A stretch of DNA of 31,428 nucleotides from a bacterium (GTDB taxonomy: Bacteria > UBA9089 > JASEIO01). A program made the translations under genes and the position numbers. The notes beneath the pieces are model-generated. The model searched no databases, was not told the DNA's origin, and was given only the letters and a program-made list of their open reading frames with translations. Positions 26,337 to 31,428 of this stretch are shown piece after piece. Each line of letters begins with the position of its first letter. Within the stretch, counting starts at the first letter, position 1. The stretch spans positions 1-31,428 of the forward strand of contig JASEIO010000015.1 in the NCBI GenBank assembly GCA_030017475.1. The letters are read 5' to 3'.

Positions 26337-27854
26337 TCACTCCCTGGCTAAAAACATCTCCTTAAACTCAAGGATTGCATTTTTTAAATCCTCTTCTATG
26401 TCCGTTGTCAAATCCTTCCTTTCTTCAATCCTTCTCTCTACTTCAGGATGTCTCTCATCCATAAATCTTAAAAACTCTTCTTCAAATCTTCTACATGCCG
26501 AAACTGGTATGTCATCCAAATACCCATTCACTCCACAATATATAATCATAACCTGGCGAGAAACCTCCATAGGCATATATTGATCCTGCTTTAATATCTC
26601 TACCATCCGTTCACCTCTCGTCAATTGCTGCTGTGTAACCTTATCAAGCTCCTCCCGTCCAAACTGGGTAAATGCTGCTAACTCTCTATATTGAGCTAAA
26701 TCTAATCTCAATCTTCCAGCAACCTTTTTCATGGCCTTTATTTGAGCAGCTGAACCAACCCGGGAAACCGATATCCCTACATTTATAGCAGGGCGAACAC
26801 CTGAATAGAATAGACCAGTTTCTAAATAGATCTGCCCATCAGTAATTGATATCACATTCGTCGGGATATACGAAGAAACATCTCCAGCTTGAGTTTCAAT
26901 TATAGGTAAAGCAGTCAATGATCCGCCACCCTTTTCTTCATTCCATTTAGCAGCCCTCTCAAGCAGTCTTGAATGAAGGTAAAAGATATCTCCAGGATAG
27001 GCCTCTCTTCCTGGTGGTCTTCTTAATAATAATGATACCTGACGATAGGCCACAGCATGTTTTGACAAATCGTCATAAATGACTAAGGCATGACCTCCAG
27101 CATCACGAAATTCCTCCCCCATAGCACATCCACTATATGGGGCGATATATTGTAAAGGGGCAGGAGTTGATGCAGTTTGAGAGATAACCGTAGTATATTC
27201 CATAGCTCCATGTCTTTCTAATACCTCCACAACACCTGCTACAGTTGATTGTTTTTGTCCAATAGCCACATAAACACAATATACATCTTTTCCCTTTTGA
27301 TTTAAGATTGTATCAACTGCTATGGCAGTCTTTCCCGTTTGACGATCACCAATGATTAATTCCCGCTGCCCTCTACCAATAGGAATCATAGAATCAATTG
27401 CCTTTAATCCTGTCTGTAATGGTTCGCAAACAGGCATTCTATCTACAACAGATGGAGCCCTTTCTTCAATGGGGCGGAAGCGTGTAGCCTTTATTTCCCC
27501 TTTCCCATCGATTGGATGACCTAAGGCATTAACTACCCGACCCTTCATACAATCACCAACAGGAACCTCAACAACACGACCTGTTGTCCTTACCTCATCT
27601 CCTTCCCGGACTGCCTTTTCAGATCCCAAGATTACACATCCTACTTGATCCTCTTCTAAAGAGAGGGCAATCCCAAAAACCCTATTTGGGAACTCCACCA
27701 ACTCTGAATACATAACATCAGACAATCCATAAACCAAAGCCACTCCATCCCCAATCTTGGTAACCGTGCCGGTATTGGCAATATCCAATTTCTTTTCATA
27801 CCGTTCCAATGTCTTTCTTAAAGCACTACTTATTTCGTCCTCCCTTATTTCCAA
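26337..27854 (-). CDS. atpA: ATP synthase F1 alpha subunit
   Basis: The regulatory nucleotide-binding subunit, about 505 residues. P-loop [30 protein letters not shown], and [21 protein letters not shown] (signature) are present. The frame reaches TTG at 27881, but AGGAGG followed nine bases later by TTG at 27854 gives the conserved start [20 protein letters not shown], so 27854 is preferred. The spacer before it is repeat-like. Confidence 0.96.
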   Translation of the reverse strand: MEIREDEISSALRKTLERYEKKLDIANTGTVTKIGDGVALVYGLSDVMYSELVEFPNRVFGIALSLEEDQVGCVILGSEKAVREGDEVRTTGRVVEVPVGDCMKGRVVNALGHPIDGKGEIKATRFRPIEERAPSVVDRMPVCEPLQTGLKAIDSMIPIGRGQRELIIGDRQTGKTAIAVDTILNQKGKDVYCVYVAIGQKQSTVAGVVEVLERHGAMEYTTVISQTASTPAPLQYIAPYSGCAMGEEFRDAGGHALVIYDDLSKHAVAYRQVSLLLRRPPGREAYPGDIFYLHSRLLERAAKWNEEKGGGSLTALPIIETQAGDVSSYIPTNVISITDGQIYLETGLFYSGVRPAINVGISVSRVGSAAQIKAMKKVAGRLRLDLAQYRELAAFTQFGREELDKVTQQQLTRGERMVEILKQDQYMPMEVSRQVMIIYCGVNGYLDDIPVSACRRFEEEFLRFMDERHPEVERRIEERKDLTTDIEEDLKNAILEFKEMFLARE

Positions 27855-27872
27855 TTTAAAATCCCTCCTCTC

Positions 27873-27899
27873 GTCTGACAACTGAAAACTAATAACTGA
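27873..27899. repeat. AACTGA-type word repeat in the atpH-atpA spacer
   Basis: The plus strand reads CTGACAACTGA then AAACTAATAACTGATCA: four imperfect copies of an (A)ACTGA/ACTAA word. It lies just upstream of the preferred atpA start and related wording occurs in the atpD-atpG spacer. It looks like a decayed intergenic minirepeat. Confidence 0.5.
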
Positions 27900-28424
27900 T
27901 CACTTTATTAGTTCCTCTCTCAGCCTTTCCAATCTTGTTTTTACGCTTCCGTCAATAATCCTATCACCGATTCTTGCTATTATACCACCAATAAGTCTTG
28001 GATCTTCTTTTAATTCTACCCTAATCTCCATACCAACAACCTGTCTCATAGTTTCTTTTAGACTACTTTTTTCCTCTTTCCGAAGTGTAGTACAAGAAAC
28101 AATCTCTACTTTCACCCGATTTTGTATTTCATCCGCAAGCCTTTCATATAAAGGATAGATTTTGGGCAGATAACACAACCTCTCTCTTTCCAATAAGGTA
28201 TTTAAAAATGTGAGGATAGTTCCAGAAACTTGTGGGATTATTTCACCTATAAATCTCTTTTTTTCAGGGATCCCTAAACGTGGATGGTTAATGAGCCTCC
28301 AAACCCTCGGAAGGGTTAGAACTTTAGTTACACTGTGTAACTCCTCTCCAATCTCATCTATTCGGTCCTTTGCTATATCAATCAAGGTACAGGTTAAATC
28401 CTTAACAATCCTTTTTTCAATCAA
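27900..28424 (-). CDS. atpH: ATP synthase delta subunit
   Basis: 174 residues of the peripheral-stalk cap that joins F1 to subunit b. The C-terminal motif is clear: KVEIVSCTTLRKEEKSSLKE, then DPRLIGGIIARIGDRIIDGSVKTRLERLREEL. The N-terminus (LTLPRVWRLINHPRLGIPEKKRFI) is helical as expected. Start is TTG at 28424, six bases after AAGGAG and overlapping the atpF stop by four bases. Confidence 0.93.
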   Translation of the reverse strand: MIEKRIVKDLTCTLIDIAKDRIDEIGEELHSVTKVLTLPRVWRLINHPRLGIPEKKRFIGEIIPQVSGTILTFLNTLLERERLCYLPKIYPLYERLADEIQNRVKVEIVSCTTLRKEEKSSLKETMRQVVGMEIRVELKEDPRLIGGIIARIGDRIIDGSVKTRLERLREELIK

Positions 28425-28903
28425 TGAAGTCTCCTTGTTTCTTCAATGTAATCATCTATCAATCTCCTATGAATCTCCTCATCCAGGTTGCGTTCAATTA
28501 TCTTTTCTGCAATATCAATGGATAAAATAGCTACCTCTTTTTTGAGTTCCTTCTTTGCCCGCTCAACTTCTCTATTTATACCCTCTTTTGCTTCTTCGAT
28601 CAGTCTTTCTGCCTCCTTCCTTGCATGCTCCATAATTTCCCGCCTTTCAGATTCTGCCATTGCACGTGCCGTTTCTCTAATATGCAAGGCCTCTTTTTGG
28701 GCCTCTAAAATTCTCCTTTTTGATTCTTCTAAATTTCGGGAAGATTCTTCCCTCGCCTCCTCTGTTTTATTAATCAACTCCTTAATATCTTGTGCCCTTT
28801 TGTCTAAAAACCTGGTTACTGGCTTATATAAAAGCCAGGTTAAGACCCCTACTAAGATTAAAAAGTTTAATATCTGCATAATCAATGTAAAATTGAGTTC
28901 CAT
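28421..28903 (-). CDS. atpF: ATP synthase F0 subunit b
   Basis: About 160 residues: one N-terminal membrane helix (FTLIMQILNFLILVGVLTWLLY), KPVTRFLDKRAQDI, then a long charged coiled coil (~35-140) typical of the peripheral stalk. ATG at 28903 follows AGGAGGAAGGAG. A longer frame to 28918 would place the start inside the ribosome site. Only one b-type gene is present, so a homodimer is expected. Confidence 0.95.
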   Translation of the reverse strand: MELNFTLIMQILNFLILVGVLTWLLYKPVTRFLDKRAQDIKELINKTEEAREESSRNLEESKRRILEAQKEALHIRETARAMAESERREIMEHARKEAERLIEEAKEGINREVERAKKELKKEVAILSIDIAEKIIERNLDEEIHRRLIDDYIEETRRLH

Positions 28904-29034
28904 CTCCTTCCTCCTCAAAAATAGGGAACATTCTCAGATAAATTTAACTATTGACCATCTTTGACAAGTTAAATCCACAAGATTTTTCACAGATTAAAGG
29001 AAATTCCTATACAATCAAGTTAAGGTATCAGGCT

Positions 29035-29090
29035 ATAGGTAATGGGTTATAGGTTTTGGATTTCCCTATCACCCAATACCCATCACCTAT
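29035..29090. repeat. Imperfect hairpin of TAGG/GGGT words in the atpE-atpF spacer
   Basis: ATAGGTAATGGGT (29035-29047) pairs with ACCCATCACCTAT (29078-29090) with one mismatch; nested inside, ATAGG (29049-29053) pairs with CCTAT (29065-29069). The rest of the 189-base spacer is AT-rich without an ORF. It could be an mRNA processing or stabilising hairpin between atpE, needed in many copies, and atpF, or a decayed minirepeat. Confidence 0.65.
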
Positions 29091-29092
29091 TG

Positions 29093-29362
29093 TTACTTGA
29101 TAATAAATCTTCCAATAAAGTTAAGGATGAGAAACGCAATAACTAATGAGTAGATACCAGTGGATTCGGTTACTGCTTGACCAATTAACATGGTTCTTGT
29201 TAAAACTGTAGCACTCTCTGGCTGCCTGGCTATTCCTTCAACTGCCTTTGATGCAACATTTCCTTCTCCAATAGCTGGCCCCCAGGCACCTATTCCCATA
29301 CAAAACCCAGCAGCAAGAAGTCCAAGGGCTAAAATCCACTCACAACCTGCAACAATTTCCAT
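29093..29362 (-). CDS. atpE: ATP synthase F0 subunit c with a Na+-type, two-carboxylate ion site
   Basis: An 89-residue hairpin of two membrane helices that oligomerises into the rotor ring. Helix 1 ends GPAIGEGNVASKAVE, the loop is ARQPE, and helix 2 contains GQAVTESTGIYSLVIAFLI. The essential carboxylate is Glu66. Val64, Ser67, Thr68 and Tyr71 match the Na+-ligand signature known from Ilyobacter-type rings. At the position of the Ilyobacter Gln32 there is Glu33, the two-carboxylate arrangement described for Fusobacterium nucleatum. A Na+-coupled synthase is therefore likely. AAAGGAGG precedes ATG at 29362. Confidence 0.96.
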   Translation of the reverse strand: MEIVAGCEWILALGLLAAGFCMGIGAWGPAIGEGNVASKAVEGIARQPESATVLTRTMLIGQAVTESTGIYSLVIAFLILNFIGRFIIK

Positions 29363-29441
29363 ATAACACCCTCCTTTCTTTAAATTGATTTAACCTTTGT
29401 ATCAGAAGTAGGCAGATAAAACTTACCCACCGAACGGTCAA

Positions 29442-29474
29442 TAGTCCATAGTCTAAAGAATGAATTATGGACTA
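29442..29474. repeat. 9-bp inverted repeat in the atpB-atpE spacer
   Basis: TAGTCCATA (29442-29450) and TATGGACTA (29466-29474) are perfect inverted copies around a 15-base loop, ending three bases before the atpB stop. No T tract follows on the minus strand. It could be an mRNA hairpin between atpB and the highly expressed atpE, or part of the minirepeat wording seen in other atp spacers. Confidence 0.65.
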
Positions 29475-29476
29475 AG

Positions 29477-30208
29477 TTATTCACCTCTTCCAACAGTAAT
29501 GTAAACCAAAGCTAACATACCAAATACAAAGGCTTGAACTGCTCCAATAAATAGACCAAAGAAGGCATGTAACACAGGGGGAATCAATAGATATTTGAAT
29601 AGGTCTGATAGAACAATAATTATCAGTCCACCGCCTAAGATGTTTCCAAACAAACGAAAGGAGTGAGAAACAGTTTTTCCAAATTCACCAGCTAGATTTA
29701 TAACAACTGCTAAAGGGGCGATAACTAAGGGTTCGAGAAACCCTTTTAGGTAACTAAATAAACCCTTGGTAGCAATTCCTGAACCTTGAACTATAAGGAA
29801 GACAAGTATTCCTAACCCTAAGGTAGTATTTAAGTCCCCTGTTGGTGATTTTAATAAAGGGATGACTCCTAACCAATTGGAAAAGGCAACAAAGAAAAAG
29901 AGAGTGGCAATTAAAGGAAGGTACTTTCTTCCTACCTCACCCATAGTGTCCTTTATCAACTTATCTAATCCATCTATTATAAGTTCCACTAAAGCCTGTA
30001 CTTTACCAGGATATTTTTTAAGTTTTCGTACCCCAAGATAACTAAATAGAATTATAATTATCATCACTATCCAGGTCATAATGATTGTAGTTACATTTAT
30101 TACTAAGTCTACTTTTCCTATCCTCCATGTAATCTGATTTACCGAATCCATATTCTCTATAGTTACTAACTCAAATGCCCGTCCTATTGATTGAAACACC
30201 TTTTCCAT
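29477..30208 (-). CDS. atpB: ATP synthase F0 subunit a
   Basis: The ion-channel stator, about 243 residues with five or six membrane segments. Key motifs are VGRKYLPLIATLFFFVAFSN then WLGVIPL, and GEFGKTVSHSFRLFGNILGG with the essential arginine in SFRLFGN. FIGAVQAFVFGMLALVYI is near the C-terminus. The open frame starts at 30265, but ATG at 30208 after AGGGGTAAGGGA is preferred; it overlaps the atpI 3' end by 25 bases. Confidence 0.95.
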   Translation of the reverse strand: MEKVFQSIGRAFELVTIENMDSVNQITWRIGKVDLVINVTTIIMTWIVMIIIILFSYLGVRKLKKYPGKVQALVELIIDGLDKLIKDTMGEVGRKYLPLIATLFFFVAFSNWLGVIPLLKSPTGDLNTTLGLGILVFLIVQGSGIATKGLFSYLKGFLEPLVIAPLAVVINLAGEFGKTVSHSFRLFGNILGGGLIIIVLSDLFKYLLIPPVLHAFFGLFIGAVQAFVFGMLALVYITVGRGE

Positions 30209-30564
30209 TCCCTTACCCCTAAATTTGAAAAAATGGCTAATTTTATTATAAATAATCCAATACAAGTACCAAAGAAATCTACTTGTTCTAAGTTTTGGGC
30301 AATAAATAGAGAAGCACCTGCTAAGGCATACCTTCCTATTGCGCGGCTTCTAAAGTAAGATTTTGCCTTCTCTGGGTTAATATTCGTAATATGCCGGACA
30401 TCCCGAGCCAAAGATATGAAGTTTAAGATACTAACTGCAGTTCCCAAACACAATCCAAAAACAATCTTTAATTCACCCATCAAGAAAAGCGGACCTGCAC
30501 AAAAACTTAATAAAATTAAAGCACGCCTTATAATCTGTGCTTGAAGTTTATTGAATTCCTTCAT
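30184..30564 (-). CDS. atpI: ATP synthase subunit I-like protein
   Basis: A 126-residue protein with four predicted membrane segments (~13-30, 33-49, ~76-92, ~96-115) and the length and position of AtpI (ATP synthase I family), directly before atpB. AtpI helps assemble the c ring, notably in Na+-translocating synthases. It overlaps atpZ by 17 bases and atpB by 25. Identification rests mainly on topology and context. Confidence 0.8.
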   Translation of the reverse strand: MKEFNKLQAQIIRRALILLSFCAGPLFLMGELKIVFGLCLGTAVSILNFISLARDVRHITNINPEKAKSYFRSRAIGRYALAGASLFIAQNLEQVDFFGTCIGLFIIKLAIFSNLGVREWKRCFNQ

Positions 30565-30784
30565 CCTTTTTATCCTTCCTAAAGATTAATCTATAAGAGG
30601 CTACACCGCCACTTATTATGCCCAATAAGGTACAGATTATCAAAAACACCCCATTCAACCCGATTTTTTCATCAAGGAAACCTCCAACCTTTACCCCAAT
30701 AAAAACTAAAACCACCATAGTTAATCCAAGTTGAGTTATCAAACCAAAATAACAAAAGATGTCTTTAAAATCGTTTTTTGCCAT
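30548..30784 (-). CDS. AtpZ/AtpI family small membrane protein
   Basis: 78 residues with two membrane segments: GLITQLGLTMVVLVFIGVKV then GGFLDEKIGLNGVFLIICTLLGIISGGVASYRLI. This is the AtpZ-like (F0F1-ATPase subunit, putative Ca2+/Mg2+ transporter) pattern, including GxxxGxxLDxKxG before helix 2. It opens the atp operon. Its ATG is only eight bases after the -10 hexamer and no ribosome site fits between, so it is probably read from a leaderless mRNA. Confidence 0.85.
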   Translation of the reverse strand: MAKNDFKDIFCYFGLITQLGLTMVVLVFIGVKVGGFLDEKIGLNGVFLIICTLLGIISGGVASYRLIFRKDKKDEGIQ

Positions 30785-30792
30785 AAGGTTCT

Positions 30793-30822
30793 CTTATAGC
30801 ATATAATTTCATTATTTGTCAA
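30793..30822 (-). promoter_or_regulatory. Promoter of the ATP synthase operon
   Basis: Minus-strand TTGACA (30822-30817), an 18-bp spacer, TGC and TATAAG (30798-30793). The -35 overlaps the stop codon of the upstream dCMP deaminase-like gene. Just upstream, CTTGC-GAA-GCAAG (30841-30829) forms a small hairpin within that gene's last codons. Expected start is 30786-30784, at the atpZ ATG itself. Confidence 0.8.
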
Positions 30823-31298
30823 GATACTCTTGCTTCGCAAGAAGTATGAGTATATTGAGCAAGTTCTATCTTTGCCTTCTTTAATAATTCAATACCGTTT
30901 TGAGGTCTATCATCCTCCTCGATATAAACTACCCTTTTTATTCCACTTGATACAATCATTTTAGCGCAAAGGATACAAACCAAACCATTCACATATAATG
31001 TGGCACCCTCAGTAGATATACCAAATTTAGAACATTGTAAAATTGCTGATGCCTCACCATGAGTACAATCTCCAATTTCATACATAGTGCCAGACTTGAC
31101 TCCCAATCTATCCCTTTCGCAAATTCCAGTATCAATACAGTGAGGCGCTCCTTGAATACAGGTACCATTATATCCTGTAGCAATAACCCTTTTTCCTTTT
31201 ACAATAACTGCACCTACCTTTTTACGGAGGCATGTACTCCTATTTGAAACCAAATCTGCCATTTCCATAAAATACTCATCCCATGGCGGACGTCTCAT
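30819..31298 (-). CDS. dCMP/cytidine deaminase family protein with variant motifs
   Basis: 159 residues of the zinc-dependent cytidine deaminase fold, closest to deoxycytidylate deaminase (ComEB type): RRPPWDEYFMEMADLVSNRSTC, RKKVGAVIVKGKRVIATGYN, GAPHC, the zinc/catalytic loop CTHGEASAI (His80, Glu82) and VCILCAK (Cys108, Cys111). The family normally has HAExNAI and PCxxC; here HGE, ASAI and a Val in place of Pro. All zinc ligands and the catalytic Glu remain, so activity is likely: dCMP to dUMP for thymidylate synthesis. ATG at 31298 has a moderate AGGGG site. Its stop overlaps the atp promoter -35. Confidence 0.88.
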   Translation of the reverse strand: MRRPPWDEYFMEMADLVSNRSTCLRKKVGAVIVKGKRVIATGYNGTCIQGAPHCIDTGICERDRLGVKSGTMYEIGDCTHGEASAILQCSKFGISTEGATLYVNGLVCILCAKMIVSSGIKRVVYIEEDDRPQNGIELLKKAKIELAQYTHTSCEARVS

Positions 31299-31324
31299 CT
31301 TCTAACCCCTGTTTTTAGCGATAT

Positions 31325-31354
31325 AATATACCATACCTCCAATCTATCCGTCAA
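31325..31354 (-). promoter_or_regulatory. Promoter of the dCMP deaminase-like gene
   Basis: Minus-strand TTGACG (31354-31349), an 18-bp spacer, TGG and TATATT (31330-31325), an extended -10. The leader would be about 20 nt. The 50-bp terminal repeat lies 20 bases upstream of the -35, nearly the same distance as at the left end. Confidence 0.72.
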
Positions 31355-31374
31355 GAAAAATCTATAAATCCGAT

Positions 31375-31424
31375 GGCTGGCATAGGCACATGGTATCCAG
31401 TCTTGTAATAATTGTCAAACAATA
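31375..31424 (-). repeat. Right copy of the 50-bp inverted repeat
   Basis: Reverse complement of bases 1-50 with one mismatch. Four further bases (31425-31428) lie outside the match, so this copy is seen slightly further than the left one. Read on the minus strand it points into the window, toward the dCMP deaminase-like promoter. No transposase or gene is visible beside it. Confidence 0.85.
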
Positions 31425-31428
31425 TTTC

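Noticed and set aside
28488-28964. 158-residue open frame on the plus strand opposite atpF
   Set aside because: It is a Ser/Leu-rich mirror of the coiled-coil b subunit, with no ribosome site; low-GC helical genes often leave such antisense frames.

Overview
The window is an AT-rich chromosomal segment from a Gram-negative, flagellated bacterium. The outer membrane is shown by the L-ring and P-ring genes, a beta-barrel porin-like gene and several lipoproteins. Gene order, AT-rich codon use and the mixture of families fit an uncultured candidate-phylum lineage better than a well-known genus, but I cannot name the taxon from sequence alone. There is no prophage, IS element, CRISPR array, toxin-antitoxin pair or defence island. 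No stretch longer than 300 bases lacks a gene.

Layout. Bases 132-6885 (+) hold a probable envelope operon: DJ-1/PfpI protein, TPR lipoprotein, PorV/FadL-like barrel, subtilisin with a C-terminal sorting-type domain, truA, and a fusion of a degraded WecA-like membrane domain to a WecG/TagA glycosyltransferase. Then come a GAF/HD-GYP signalling protein with a cysteine-rich tail, a MoaB/Mog-like gene whose 3' end overlaps an antisense tRNA-Leu(GAG), and mazG. On the minus strand follow a CCA-adding enzyme with a tiny downstream zinc-ribbon ORF, a small Glu-rich lipoprotein as its own transcription unit, and a flagellar rod/ring operon read as murA-flgF-flgG-flgA-flgH-flgI-flgJ. Plus-strand rsmA and a phosphohexomutase lie at 18156-20538. 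The rest (minus) is a full F-type ATP synthase operon, atpZ-I-B-E-F-H-A-G-D-C, running on into a TPR lipoprotein, enolase and an FtsB/DivIC-like gene, and preceded by a dCMP deaminase-like gene.

How the genes work together. The c subunit has the residues of a Na+-binding ring, including a second carboxylate, so ATP synthesis is probably sodium-coupled. Flagellar rings, murA, the FtsB-like protein and a pseudo-WecA/WecG protein point to envelope building. HD-GYP proteins usually degrade c-di-GMP, which often controls motility.

Most striking structure outside genes. (1) The two ends of the window are a 50-bp inverted repeat with one mismatch, and each copy sits 20-21 bp upstream of the -35 box of a promoter reading inward. 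(2) The murA leader has an intrinsic-terminator hairpin whose 5' arm can pair instead with the murA start codon. (3) Several promoters are TTGACA, 18-bp spacer, TGn-TATNNT, with a small palindrome directly against the -35 box. (4) rsmA and atpZ look leaderless. Everything was read by eye; no alignment or folding program was run.
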